Shown: positions 16,684 to 23,993 of the stretch, one piece after another
How the letters are laid out: each line of letters begins with the position of its first letter
Position numbering within the stretch: position 1 is the first letter of the stretch
Origin: a virus
Strand: one strand, 5' to 3'
Virus record (IMG/VR): IMGVR_UViG_3300046002_003208
Span: 1-35,459 of that record
Length of the DNA stretch: 35,459 nt
Translations under genes and position numbers: made by a program
The notes under the pieces: model-generated
What the model was told of the DNA's origin: nothing
The model's database searches: none
What the model saw: only the letters and a program-made list of their open reading frames with translations

Positions 16684-17163
16684 ATGAAGTTAGATAAAAT
16701 ATATGATGATATAGAAGAAGAGTTATCAAATATATCTCAGCAATTGGAAGAGGAGAATGTAACGGCAAATGTGGCAGGTTATCAAACGCCTAATGCATTT
16801 ATGAAAAAACCTGCAAGAAAGTCTGATGAAACTAAGAAAAATTCAAATTTAAAAAATTCTGTAGGAAAACAAGTAAAAAAATCTTATAAGAATACAATAC
16901 CTTATAAAAAATCATTATCTGAAATAACATATTACGATTATAAAAATGATGATTCAAATACAAACAAAGAGAAGTTAAACAAATGTTTTATAGATATAGA
17001 TAAAAATTTGGAAGATGTTAAAAAAATAATAGATAATAATTTAAAATTAAAAAAAGATTTCCAACTAGATGGTCAGTTTTGGCAAAACAGTTCTAAAAAA
17101 TTCTATTCTATAAATTCAAAAATTGTATATATACAAAACAAACTTCAAGAATTGTTTAATTAA
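16684..17163 (+). CDS. Head-cluster protein with ANVAGYQTPNAF motif
   Basis: The protein has 159 residues. It starts MKLDKIYDDIEEELSNISQQ, an amphipathic helix, and then carries TANVAGYQTPNAFMKK at about 27-42, a short motif that recurs in small proteins upstream of the protease in T4-like phages. The middle is a Lys/Ser-rich disordered segment (KKPARKSDETKKNSNLKN). The C-terminal half is helical (LNKCFIDIDKNLEDVKKIID ... IVYIQNKLQELFN). It is probably a prohead core or assembly protein by position; the biochemical role is unknown. The stop lies 10 bases before the start I prefer for the protease. Confidence 0.72.
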   Translation: MKLDKIYDDIEEELSNISQQLEEENVTANVAGYQTPNAFMKKPARKSDETKKNSNLKNSVGKQVKKSYKNTIPYKKSLSEITYYDYKNDDSNTNKEKLNKCFIDIDKNLEDVKKIIDNNLKLKKDFQLDGQFWQNSSKKFYSINSKIVYIQNKLQELFN

Positions 17164-17173
17164 ACATAAAGAT

Positions 17174-17827
17174 ATGACATCTAACAAATCATTACTTATA
17201 GAATATAATAAATTTACTCCAAACGTAGATTCAATAAATGAAGCTATAAAATATAATAGACCAATCAGGGTTACAGGAGTATTACAAAGAGCAGGAGCTA
17301 AGAATCAAAATGGTAGAGTATATCCAATGGATATATTAAAGAGAGAAGCAGATAAATATAATGAAGAGTTTGTAACTCAGAGAAGAGCTTTAGGTGAATG
17401 TGACCACCCTGATTCATCTGTAGTTAGTTTAGCCAATGCATCACATCATATAACAAAAATGTGGTGGAATGGTAATGATTTAATGGGAGATATAGAAATA
17501 CTACCTACACCGTCAGGTAATATTTTAAAAAATATACTAGCATCAGGAATTATAATTGGAATTAGTTCAAGAGGATTAGGTTCTATAAGGGAGGTATTTA
17601 CTGAAGATAAAGATAAATACTTGGAAGTTCAAAGTGATTTTGAATTAGTAGCATTTGATTTCGTATCGAATCCATCAACACATGGAGCATATATGTTTCC
17701 TGTAAATGAAGGTATTTCAAAAGATTCAATATTAAAAGAACAAAAATTTATAGAAAAGAATAAAAAAATAAATACGTTAATTTCCAATATTATATGCGAT
17801 ATACAAGGAGTTTGCAGTTGTAATTAA
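17174..17827 (+). CDS. Prohead core protease, T4 gp21-like
   Basis: The protein has 217 residues from the chosen ATG (T4 gp21 is 212). This serine protease digests the scaffold and trims capsid proteins during head maturation. It shows RPIRVTGVLQRAGAKNQNGR (29-48), catalytic His78 in RALGECDHPD, catalytic Ser at 131/132 in IIIGISSRGLGS, and FELVAFDFVSNPSTHGAYM (156-174). This is the peptidase U9/S78-type herpes-protease-like fold. An in-frame ATG at 17123 would add 17 residues overlapping the previous gene; I prefer 17174 because it follows that stop cleanly and gives the family length. It is followed by a 139-base non-coding region and then the scaffold, its expected substrate. Confidence 0.93.
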   Translation: MTSNKSLLIEYNKFTPNVDSINEAIKYNRPIRVTGVLQRAGAKNQNGRVYPMDILKREADKYNEEFVTQRRALGECDHPDSSVVSLANASHHITKMWWNGNDLMGDIEILPTPSGNILKNILASGIIIGISSRGLGSIREVFTEDKDKYLEVQSDFELVAFDFVSNPSTHGAYMFPVNEGISKDSILKEQKFIEKNKKINTLISNIICDIQGVCSCN

Positions 17828-17846
17828 AAAAAAATTAAAATATTGA

Positions 17847-17854
17847 TATTTATA
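17847..17854 (+). promoter_or_regulatory. TATTTATA box, first copy before scaffold
   Basis: It is preceded by TTGA. It lies 112 bases upstream of the scaffold ATG and 13 bases before the second copy. Confidence 0.4.
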
Positions 17855-17867
17855 TTAAATTGTATAC

Positions 17868-17875
17868 TATTTATA
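17868..17875 (+). promoter_or_regulatory. TATTTATA box, second copy before scaffold
   Basis: It is preceded by TGTATAC and embedded in a hairpin-capable inverted repeat. It lies 91 bases before the scaffold ATG, which implies a longer leader than for the other boxed genes. Confidence 0.45.
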
Positions 17876-17966
17876 ATAGTATATACTAAATATTAATATT
17901 TAGTTTAAAAAATAAACAAAGTATTATAAGGATTTCAATAATCTTTTTAGCAAAAAATAGAAACAA

Positions 17967-18899
17967 ATGCAAGATTTATTAAAAGAAGCAATTGCCGATG
18001 CGAAAGCGATTCGTCAAGTAGCTATTGAAAATGCAAAAGCAAGTTTAGCTGAAACATTTGCTCCAAAAATCAAAAGAATGGTTGCAGAGGAGATGAAAAG
18101 TGAAGAGGATGATAGTTTATATGAGGAAGATGAGTACACTGATGAGGATGATTCACTAGACGAAACTCTATTTGAGATGGAAGGTGAGGAAAAAGATGAT
18201 GAGATGATGGAAGGTGAGGATATGGAGGATGAGATGATGGAAGGTGAGGGTATGGAGGATGAGTATGATGGAGAAGATTCTGATGAATTAGATGAAATTC
18301 TAAGAGAATTAGATATGGAAGACGAAGACCCAATGATGGAAGAGGACGGTATGGAAGAGCCTGAGGCTGCACCTGCACCTAAAGAAGCTCCTGTCATGAA
18401 AGAACCATCTAAAAAATCTGACTTAGAAGAATTTATTAGAGAAATGCTATCAGAAATGGAAGGTTCTGAAGAAGAGGAAGAACCATCTGCTGACATGGAA
18501 GCAATGAAAGAAGAATTAGATTCTAAAGAAGAGGAATTACAAGAAGCTTATAGAACTGTTAGATTTTTGAAGAAAAAGATAAATGAGTCACTGTTAATCA
18601 ACTCGAAACTTTTATATTCAGGAAAATTGTTCAGAGCACATAATTTGGATGAAAGCCAAAAAGTATCAATTTTAGAAAGTTTTGATAGAGCAACGTCTAT
18701 TAGAGAAACAAAATTACTCTATGCATCACTTGCAACAACGTTGAACGAAATTAAATCAAAAGTTAATAGCAAGTCTATGCGTTTGAAGGAATCAAGAGCG
18801 TCAAAGTCAACATTAAATTCGACTAAACCGTCTCCTAGAATCCTTGAAGAAAACAAAATGGTAAGTCGTTTGCAACAACTTGCGGGAATTATTAAATAA
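17967..18899 (+). CDS. Prohead core scaffolding protein, T4 gp22-like
   Basis: The protein has 310 residues (T4 gp22 is 269). It is the internal scaffold that shapes the prohead and is later degraded by the gp21-type protease. The N-terminal helix is MQDLLKEAIADAKAIRQVAI. Residues about 44-135 are extremely acidic, with repeated DEMMEGED-type units. A Pro/Ala-rich hinge (EEPEAAPAPKEAPVMKEPSK) follows, then a coiled coil near 175-210 (EELDSKEEELQEAYRTVRFL). The basic helical C terminus ends in MVSRLQQLAGIIK. Low sequence conservation is normal for gp22; position between protease and capsid gene plus composition support the call. The DNA of the acidic region contains short direct repeats around 18193-18265. 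Confidence 0.85.
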   Translation: MQDLLKEAIADAKAIRQVAIENAKASLAETFAPKIKRMVAEEMKSEEDDSLYEEDEYTDEDDSLDETLFEMEGEEKDDEMMEGEDMEDEMMEGEGMEDEYDGEDSDELDEILRELDMEDEDPMMEEDGMEEPEAAPAPKEAPVMKEPSKKSDLEEFIREMLSEMEGSEEEEEPSADMEAMKEELDSKEEELQEAYRTVRFLKKKINESLLINSKLLYSGKLFRAHNLDESQKVSILESFDRATSIRETKLLYASLATTLNEIKSKVNSKSMRLKESRASKSTLNSTKPSPRILEENKMVSRLQQLAGIIK

Positions 18900-18918
18900 T
18901 TTTAAAAAAGAATAAATA

Positions 18919-20553
18919 ATGAATATTCAATCATTTCTACCTGTAGACTACAACCGTACCCGCAAAGCGGAGGTTGCGGGTCTTGTTAAGAAGTGGGAAA
19001 AAATTGGACTTTTAGAAGGTCTTTCTGACGAGAGACAAGAAAAATCCAATGTTGCTATCCTTTTAGAGAACCAAGCTAAACAATTGGTCGTAGAAGCGAA
19101 TAGAACAGGCACTAATTCCAATTCGGAAGAATGGGCAGGTGTAGCACTTCCACTAGTAAGACGTGTATTTACAGAAATTTCTGCTAAAGACTTCGTATCT
19201 GTACAGCCTATGAATTTACCAACGGGTTTGGTATTCTTCTTAGACTTTAAGTATGGAACAGCTCAAGGTGGATTCCAAACGAGTTCAGGAAGAACTTCAC
19301 AGGCAGACTCTGTCTTTGGTGTTACTGATGCTCGTAGAGGAACACCCGGCACAGGTGGTCTATACGGTGCAGGTCGTTTCTCCTACACTTCTAACGATGT
19401 AACTAAGTCATTGACAAGAAGTACAACTGTTACTACTAGTACTTACACAACTTCATCTATTTCAACAACAGCTGCTTGGAATTCTGCCTTGAATTATGAT
19501 TCGGTAGTATCTTCATCATTAGCATCTGCGGGTGTAACATTGAAAAAGGTAACTGTTGCTACAGGCTCTTTATCAGGACTTGATATTGAGGCAATTAGAG
19601 CATTTGCAATTAGTGGTAGTGGTATTACAACTTACTATCCTGCATTTACTAAACTTAATGCTTCAAACCAAATTGAGTTTATTATTAGAGGTACTGCTAC
19701 TAACGCTGTAGTAACTTATACTAAACAACCTACGTCAACAACTCGTGGTGATTTTGAAGCAGGTCAAGCATCTGCAACATTTGATGCACAGTTAGATATT
19801 CCTGAAATCAATTTAGAACTTCGTTCAGAGGAAATTACGGCTAAAACCCGTAAATTGAAAACTAAATGGAGTGATGAATTCGCACAAGACTTAAATGCAT
19901 ATCATTCATTAGATGCTGAGGCTGAATTGACTGCTATGCTTAGTGAGTATATTTCACACGAAATTGATTTAGAAATTCTTGATATGCTTATTAAGAATGC
20001 TCAAACTGTAGATTATTGGTCTGCAAAGAACAATGAAGTTTGGGACGGAGTTAAATTCGTACAACAATCAGCAGGTACGGGTGGATATTACAATTCACAA
20101 GGAGAGTGGTTTCAAACATTAGGAACTAAACTTCAGAAAGTATCCAACGAGATTCACCGTTTAGTATTGAAGGGTGGAGGAGCAAACTTTATGGTATGTT
20201 CTCCAACTGTATCTACTGTGTTGGAATCAATTCCGGGATATGCTGCTAATACTGATGGAACTAAAATGGAGTATGCCATGGGTGTACAAAAGATAGGTAC
20301 TATCAATAGTAGATACACTGTATACAAGAATCCGTATATGACTGAGAATACAATCCTTCTCGGATACAGAGGAAGTCAATTCTTGGAAACAGGTGCTGTA
20401 TATGCTCCATATATTCCAATTATGATGACTCCTACTGTTCTTGACCCTGAGAATTTCACACCAAGAAAAGGAATTCAAACAAGGTATGCCAAGAAAATGG
20501 TAAGACCTGAATTCTATGGTAAGATTTATGTAGGAGGTCTTGAGACCATCTAA
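18919..20553 (+). CDS. Major capsid protein, T4 gp23-like
   Basis: The protein has 544 residues (T4 gp23 is 521). It has an HK97-type fold and forms the hexamers of the head shell. The N-terminal part (LVKKWEKIGLLEGL ... KSNVAILLENQAKQLVVEAN) is the region normally removed by the protease. Then come WAGVALPLVRRVFTEISAKD and VSVQPMNLPTGLVFFLDFKYG, the family hallmark. Residues about 160-275 are a Ser/Thr-rich insertion-like domain. The C-terminal half has LRSEEITAKTRKLKTKWSDE, LHRL-type helix IHRLVLKGGGANFMVCSP, and IPIMMTPTVLDPENFTPRKG. Codon choice differs from neighbours: CGT Arg and GC-richer third positions are more frequent, as expected for a very highly expressed gene. It is followed by a strong terminator. 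Confidence 0.96.
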   Translation: MNIQSFLPVDYNRTRKAEVAGLVKKWEKIGLLEGLSDERQEKSNVAILLENQAKQLVVEANRTGTNSNSEEWAGVALPLVRRVFTEISAKDFVSVQPMNLPTGLVFFLDFKYGTAQGGFQTSSGRTSQADSVFGVTDARRGTPGTGGLYGAGRFSYTSNDVTKSLTRSTTVTTSTYTTSSISTTAAWNSALNYDSVVSSSLASAGVTLKKVTVATGSLSGLDIEAIRAFAISGSGITTYYPAFTKLNASNQIEFIIRGTATNAVVTYTKQPTSTTRGDFEAGQASATFDAQLDIPEINLELRSEEITAKTRKLKTKWSDEFAQDLNAYHSLDAEAELTAMLSEYISHEIDLEILDMLIKNAQTVDYWSAKNNEVWDGVKFVQQSAGTGGYYNSQGEWFQTLGTKLQKVSNEIHRLVLKGGGANFMVCSPTVSTVLESIPGYAANTDGTKMEYAMGVQKIGTINSRYTVYKNPYMTENTILLGYRGSQFLETGAVYAPYIPIMMTPTVLDPENFTPRKGIQTRYAKKMVRPEFYGKIYVGGLETI

Positions 20554-20575
20554 AAAATATTATAGATAATATTAC

Positions 20576-20608
20576 AAAGAGACTCTAATTTTTAGGGTCT
20601 CTTTTTTT
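20576..20608 (+). terminator. Rho-independent terminator after major capsid gene
   Basis: Bases 20576-20587 (AAAGAGACTCTA) pair with 20593-20604 over 12 pairs, including one G-U, around a 5-base loop (20588-20592). An uninterrupted T run follows (20602-20608). This is the clearest intrinsic terminator in the window and ends the scaffold-capsid transcript. Confidence 0.93.
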
Positions 20609-20617
20609 ATTTATGTA

Positions 20618-20625
20618 TATTTATA
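20618..20625 (+). promoter_or_regulatory. TATTTATA promoter-like box before phoH
   Basis: It is preceded by TGTA and placed 10 bases after the terminator T-tract and 23 bases before the phoH ATG. A promoter is needed here because the previous transcript ends, which supports the box as a real promoter element. Confidence 0.55.
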
Positions 20626-20648
20626 TATGAATACCAAACAATAAATAA

Positions 20649-21305
20649 ATGAGTGAAAACAAAGAGAAGAGGACACCGAAGTCAGATGTTAAATTTTCAA
20701 TCTCATTATCAGATGAGCAAAGAGTAGCAAAGGAGCAAATATTAAGACATCCCTACAGTTTTGTACTAGGAGAGGCAGGAAGTGGGAAAACTCTATTAAG
20801 CATACAGATAGCCTTAGATAAGTATTTTAAGAGAGAGGTCAATAAGATAATAATATCGAGACCTACGGTAGCTAATGAGAATAATGGTTTCTTGCCCGGC
20901 ACGATAGAGGAGAAAATGCAGCCATGGTTAATACCCATCATAGATAATTTAAGAAAAGTATATAATAAGAATGTAGTTATAGATAAAATGTTGGAAGAAA
21001 AGTCCATAGAAATAGTATCACTATCCCATTTTAGAGGTAGAACTTTTGACAATGCAGTTTGTATACTAGATGAATGTCAAAATTTAACTTCAGAGCAAAC
21101 AGCTATGTGTTTAGGGAGATTAGGTAAAGAAAGTCAAATGATATTCTGCGGAGATATGAAGCAGGTTGATTTAAAAAACTTATATGATAGCGGATTATCT
21201 AGGTTATCTAAATTAAAAAACAGTTCATACGTGTATATAGTAGAATTGGAAGAGAACCACAGGCATCCTGCATTAAAAGAAGTTTTAGGATTGTATTATT
21301 CATAA
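20649..21305 (+). CDS. phoH: PhoH-like P-loop ATPase
   Basis: The protein has 218 residues. Walker A is GEAGSGKT (41-48) and Walker B is CILDECQN (138-145). Between them are SRPTVANENNGFLPG and EEKMQPWLIPIIDNL, typical of PhoH, and the C-terminal sensor-like FCGDMKQVDL and ELEENHRHPALKEVL follow. PhoH-like proteins are very common in T4-like and marine phages. The family is related to superfamily 1 helicase cores and has been linked to RNA metabolism, but the phage role is unsettled. It is first after the capsid terminator, behind its own TATTTATA box, with an unrecognised small gene 14 bases downstream. Confidence 0.92.
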   Translation: MSENKEKRTPKSDVKFSISLSDEQRVAKEQILRHPYSFVLGEAGSGKTLLSIQIALDKYFKREVNKIIISRPTVANENNGFLPGTIEEKMQPWLIPIIDNLRKVYNKNVVIDKMLEEKSIEIVSLSHFRGRTFDNAVCILDECQNLTSEQTAMCLGRLGKESQMIFCGDMKQVDLKNLYDSGLSRLSKLKNSSYVYIVELEENHRHPALKEVLGLYYS

Positions 21306-21319
21306 AGTAAAATAGTAGT

Positions 21320-21676
21320 ATGAAAGTTTTTAAAATGCCTTGGAAGCAGCAGACAGTTAATTTAGAATCTGTAATTTTAGTTGAGAAGATGTCTTCTAAA
21401 AGTAGATTAGATTTAGAAGAAATAATTATTACAGATGATGATATTGAATGTATTAATTGGAAATCCAATTATAAATTAGTTGGATTATATGAAGTTTATG
21501 TGGATAAAGAATCTTATGAAAAAAGAGTTATTCCTATTGATATTGTAAAATATACTATTGAAAAATCTTGGGAAGATGTTCAATCAAAAGATATATCAGA
21601 CATACTTTTAGAAACTATGCATACCTATAAGTTAGATACTCAAGAATTTTCTAAAGGAGAAGTAGTTATATTATAG
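21320..21676 (+). CDS. Unrecognised 118-residue protein
   Basis: I do not recognise this protein. It opens MKVFKMPWKQQTVNLESVIL and then has an acidic centre (LDLEEIIITDDDIECINW). The segment YEVYVDKESYEKRVIPIDIV suggests an alternating beta fold, followed by a helix (SWEDVQSKDISDILLETMHT). There is no signal peptide, membrane segment or Cys cluster. It is downstream of phoH with 14 bases between and is separated from the following tail-type gene by a TATTTATA box, so it probably belongs to the phoH transcript. Confidence 0.65.
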   Translation: MKVFKMPWKQQTVNLESVILVEKMSSKSRLDLEEIIITDDDIECINWKSNYKLVGLYEVYVDKESYEKRVIPIDIVKYTIEKSWEDVQSKDISDILLETMHTYKLDTQEFSKGEVVIL

Positions 21677-21696
21677 AATAATATATAAAACTGTAC

Positions 21697-21704
21697 TATT
21701 TATA
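21697..21704 (+). promoter_or_regulatory. TATTTATA promoter-like box
   Basis: The context is CTGTAC-TATTTATA-TAAAAG. It lies 12 bases before the ATG at 21717, in a 40-base gap. It probably begins the run of tail-accessory genes. Confidence 0.5.
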
Positions 21705-21716
21705 TAAAAGAATAGT

Positions 21717-22115
21717 ATGGCAGCAGGTTTATATAATTTCATAATAGAACAAGGTACAACTGTAGATTTAAGAGTTGACTATAAAGACTCTAACGGAGTT
21801 CCATTTGACTTAACTAATTTCAGTGCAAGAATGCAGATACGAAATGCACCTAAAGGTTCAATAGTATATGCAAGACTTACATCGGCAATGACTCAATGTG
21901 GAACAGGACTTGATTTAACCCCTACTGTAGGCAATCTAACGTATCCAAAATCTTCAGGTAGTATAGGCATTAGTATAAGTGCTGCATCATCATCTGCGTT
22001 CTCATTTGACCAAGCTTACTATGATTTAGAAATAGTTAGTGGTAGTGGTGCTTGTGAAGTTGTTACAAGATTATTACAAGGAAAAGTAAAACTAAGTAAA
22101 GAGGTAACATTCTGA
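21717..22115 (+). CDS. Phage virion-associated protein (beta-sandwich, tail/baseplate type)
   Basis: The protein has 132 residues. It opens GLYNFIIEQGTTVDLRVDYK, then GVPFDLTNFSARMQIRNAP, a 'TVGNLTYPKSSGSIGISISA' segment and a closing AYYDLEIVSGSG plus RLLQGKVKLSKEVTF. This is the pattern of a small beta-sandwich protein widespread in T4-like and other phages ('DLTGYTARMQIR ... YDLELVSGSG ... RLLQGKVTVSPEVT'), normally found among tail or baseplate genes. The exact role is unknown. Its stop overlaps the next start by one base (TGATG), so the two are probably translated together. Confidence 0.75.
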   Translation: MAAGLYNFIIEQGTTVDLRVDYKDSNGVPFDLTNFSARMQIRNAPKGSIVYARLTSAMTQCGTGLDLTPTVGNLTYPKSSGSIGISISAASSSAFSFDQAYYDLEIVSGSGACEVVTRLLQGKVKLSKEVTF

Positions 22116-22645
22116 TGTCAAGGAGAATAGTAATAAACAATGACGATGAGAGAATAACACTGAATTCCCGAAGTTCACCTGAGATTGTTGTAGTAAGTAA
22201 GAATGAAACTAAGGTAGTTACAGTAAGTTCGGTAGGGCCGAGAGGGCCGAGAGGATTCCTCGGTGGAACATTATTTGGTCAAACGGGAAGTTTCTATACT
22301 ACTACTAATAATTTAAAGGTAACAGGTTCTTTATATGCTTCCCAATTTTTTGGAAGTGGGAATGGTCTATATAACATACCAACAACATCAATAATAAATT
22401 TTGATTCAGAAGTTTCAAAGTCAATGTTTCCGTATGTAGGAAAAGCTGAGATAACAGGTTCTGTACAAATATTAAGACCTAATATAATAGCAGGTTTAGA
22501 TTTTTTTATAATAAGGTCAGGTTCTTTTAATGCTCTTACAGTAACATCAAATGGAGTACTTAAATTAGGTGAGTTCAATGAATTACCACCACCTGTTGCA
22601 GGAGGATTAGCCTATAGTAAAGCAAATTTTTGGATAGGAGTATAA
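22115..22645 (+). CDS. Fibre-associated structural protein with short GPRGPRG segment
   Basis: The protein has 176 residues. The N-terminal 45 residues (MSRRIVINNDDERITLNSRS ... VVTVSSVGPRGPRG) end in a very short collagen-like GPRGPRG. A beta-repeat section with SG-rich strands follows (TNNLKVTGSLYASQFFGSGN, then AEITGSVQILRPNIIAG), like the 'GSLYA...FFGNGSGL' repeats in phage fibre and head-decoration proteins. It ends ELPPPVAGGLAYSKANFWIG, which resembles the final beta segment of fibre-tip proteins. It is co-translated with the upstream beta-sandwich protein. A structural tail role is inferred. Confidence 0.7.
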   Translation: MSRRIVINNDDERITLNSRSSPEIVVVSKNETKVVTVSSVGPRGPRGFLGGTLFGQTGSFYTTTNNLKVTGSLYASQFFGSGNGLYNIPTTSIINFDSEVSKSMFPYVGKAEITGSVQILRPNIIAGLDFFIIRSGSFNALTVTSNGVLKLGEFNELPPPVAGGLAYSKANFWIGV

Positions 22646-22671
22646 TAATGATTTTTTCTTAAATAAATATA

Positions 22672-22679
22672 TATTTATA
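22672..22679 (+). promoter_or_regulatory. TATTTATA promoter-like box
   Basis: The context is AATATA-TATTTATA-GTAAATA. It lies 22 bases before the ATG at 22702, in a 56-base gap that otherwise holds only an A-rich leader. Confidence 0.5.
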
Positions 22680-22701
22680 GTAAATATAAAACTACGTAAC
22701 A

Positions 22702-23634
22702 ATGGCTCAATGGAAAAAAGTATTAGTAAGTGGTTCTAATGCACATGTAACATCGATAACTTCTTCAGTACTAACTAATGATAACTTAGTCATTGCAGGA
22801 GTTGGTGGTAGATTAGAATCAAGTGGTCTTACATTTAATGGAACTAAACTTAATCTAACAGCAGCAACAGTAATATCAGGTTCTATTTTTTCAGGTTCAT
22901 TTGTAGGAAATGGTGCAGGATTAACAGGCTTAGTTTCTGCATTAACTATAGTAGATGAATTTGCAGGTTCGGGTACTGTATCACTAAAAACACAAAATCT
23001 AACTGTAACGGGAGGTGAAGGTATTGACACAGCAATGTCAGGACAGACACTAACCATTTCAGGTGAAAATTCATCATATACAAATAAAGGTGTAGCATCA
23101 TTTTCAAGTGGTAGTTTCTCGGTTAGTTCGGGACATGTTTCACTTGCTAATGCCACAACAGGAGCAGTATTAAGTATTCTAGGAACTGCTAATGAAGTTA
23201 CTGCATCAAGAACTAATGGTACGGTAACTATAGGATTACCTGACAATGTTATTGTTACAGGAGATTTAACTGTAGGAGGTGATTTAGCAGTAAGTGGAGA
23301 TTTAACTTATATTAACACAACTAATTTATTAGTTAAAGACCCATTTATACTAGTTAACTCAGGCTCAGTAAATACTGATTCGGGTATAGTATTTGGAGGT
23401 AGTACAGGTGTAGCAAATAGTGGTTCAGCATTATTTTGGGATGTTAGCTATAATACTAATGATGGTAGATTAGCTGTTGCAAATAATATATCTTGGAATA
23501 ATACAGGAAATCAAACACCAAGTTATTATGTGGCAGGTGTATTTGAAGGAACTGAAGCTAATGCTGCTACTGCTGAAGCTGACCATGTAGGTAATATAAG
23601 AGTAGAAAGTGGACAAATATATATTTACGTATAA
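22702..23634 (+). CDS. Fibre-like structural protein with WKKVLVSGSNA N terminus
   Basis: The protein has 310 residues. The N-terminal motif MAQWKKVLVSGSNAHV is nearly the same as that of the collagen-like fibre at 23994 (MPNWKKVIVSGSNAEL), suggesting a common virion-attachment segment. The body is Gly/Ser/Thr-rich beta repeats, including GSIFSGSFVGNGAGLTGL, DNVIVTGDLTVGGDLAVSGD (left-handed-helix-like spacing) and LLVKDPFILVNSGS. It ends in a compact region with IRVESGQIYIYV. There is no S74 chaperone or enzymatic motif. It is probably a tail-fibre or decoration protein, preceded by its own TATTTATA box. Confidence 0.75.
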   Translation: MAQWKKVLVSGSNAHVTSITSSVLTNDNLVIAGVGGRLESSGLTFNGTKLNLTAATVISGSIFSGSFVGNGAGLTGLVSALTIVDEFAGSGTVSLKTQNLTVTGGEGIDTAMSGQTLTISGENSSYTNKGVASFSSGSFSVSSGHVSLANATTGAVLSILGTANEVTASRTNGTVTIGLPDNVIVTGDLTVGGDLAVSGDLTYINTTNLLVKDPFILVNSGSVNTDSGIVFGGSTGVANSGSALFWDVSYNTNDGRLAVANNISWNNTGNQTPSYYVAGVFEGTEANAATAEADHVGNIRVESGQIYIYV

Positions 23635-23636
23635 AT

Positions 23637-23891
23637 TTGAAATTGTTAATAAATAAAATATTAAAAGTTTTGCCAACAGTTATTAAAAAAGGAATTGCAA
23701 GAAGTCTTTCTCCAACCTATACAGAAAGTGGGGAAGAAGTACAATCAAAAATAACATACACTCCTGAAGAATTACAATATGTAATAACAGTATTGGGAGA
23801 ACAAACATTTAAAATAAAAGATATAGAATTTATATATAATCTTATAATAAAATTACAAGAAGATTATATACAACAATCAAGTAAAAAATAG
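23637..23891 (+). CDS. Unrecognised 84-residue protein, TTG start
   Basis: I do not recognise this protein. No in-frame ATG exists near the 5' end; the frame is open from 23595 and TTG at 23637, two bases after the previous stop, is the best start. The N terminus is hydrophobic and basic (KLLINKILKVLPTVIKKGIA), resembling an amphipathic or membrane-associated helix. The rest (ITYTPEELQYVITVLGEQTF ... IYNLIIKLQEDYIQQ) is helical, like small tail-accessory proteins with a 'TPEELQFLL' motif. The position between fibre genes suggests an assembly accessory. Moderate doubt remains because of the start codon. Confidence 0.6.
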   Translation: MKLLINKILKVLPTVIKKGIARSLSPTYTESGEEVQSKITYTPEELQYVITVLGEQTFKIKDIEFIYNLIIKLQEDYIQQSSKK

Positions 23892-23924
23892 TGTTTTATA
23901 ATAATATATAGAATATTAAATAAA

Positions 23925-23982
23925 TTTATTATTGGCCCTATGGGGAAGTGGGCTTCGAATAGAAGTAACCAACCATAATAAA
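23925..23982 (+). ncRNA. Predicted structured RNA element between fibre genes
   Basis: This short GC-richer island lies in an A+T-rich 102-base gap. The outer stem pairs 23925-23932 plus 23934-23935 with 23973-23982 (10 pairs, T23933 bulged). Inside are two hairpins: 23936-23938 with 23950-23952 (CCC/GGG, 11-base loop), and 23953-23956 with 23962-23965 (CTTC/GAAG, loop GAATA). The layout resembles a small three-way junction ending 12 bases before the ATG at 23994. No U-tract follows, so termination is unlikely. It could be a cis-acting leader structure or processing site. I paired it by eye. Confidence 0.4.
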
Positions 23983-23993
23983 AAATATAAGAA

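Larger units (their letters stand above)
17828..17966 (+). promoter_or_regulatory. 139-base regulatory gap before scaffold/capsid genes
   Basis: This is the longest non-coding stretch in the window and is extremely A+T-rich. It holds two TATTTATA boxes (17847-17854 and 17868-17875). The second is the centre of an inverted repeat (17861-17870 with 17876-17885, loop 17871-17875; one G-U pair). Directly after comes a perfect 20-base palindrome, ACTAAATATTAATATTTAGT (17885-17904). From 17905 to 17966 it is A-rich leader with no Shine-Dalgarno. This is a strong candidate for the main promoter and control region of the scaffold-capsid transcript. Confidence 0.6.

Noticed and set aside
17123-17173. 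Upstream ATG at 17123 as start of the prohead protease
   Set aside because: It lies inside the previous gene and adds residues not expected for the family. The ATG at 17174 follows the previous stop by 10 bases and gives the usual length.
23951-23966. TTCGAAT as a tRNA T-loop
   Set aside because: There is no 5-bp flanking T-stem, no anticodon arm and no acceptor stem. No tRNA was seen anywhere in the window.
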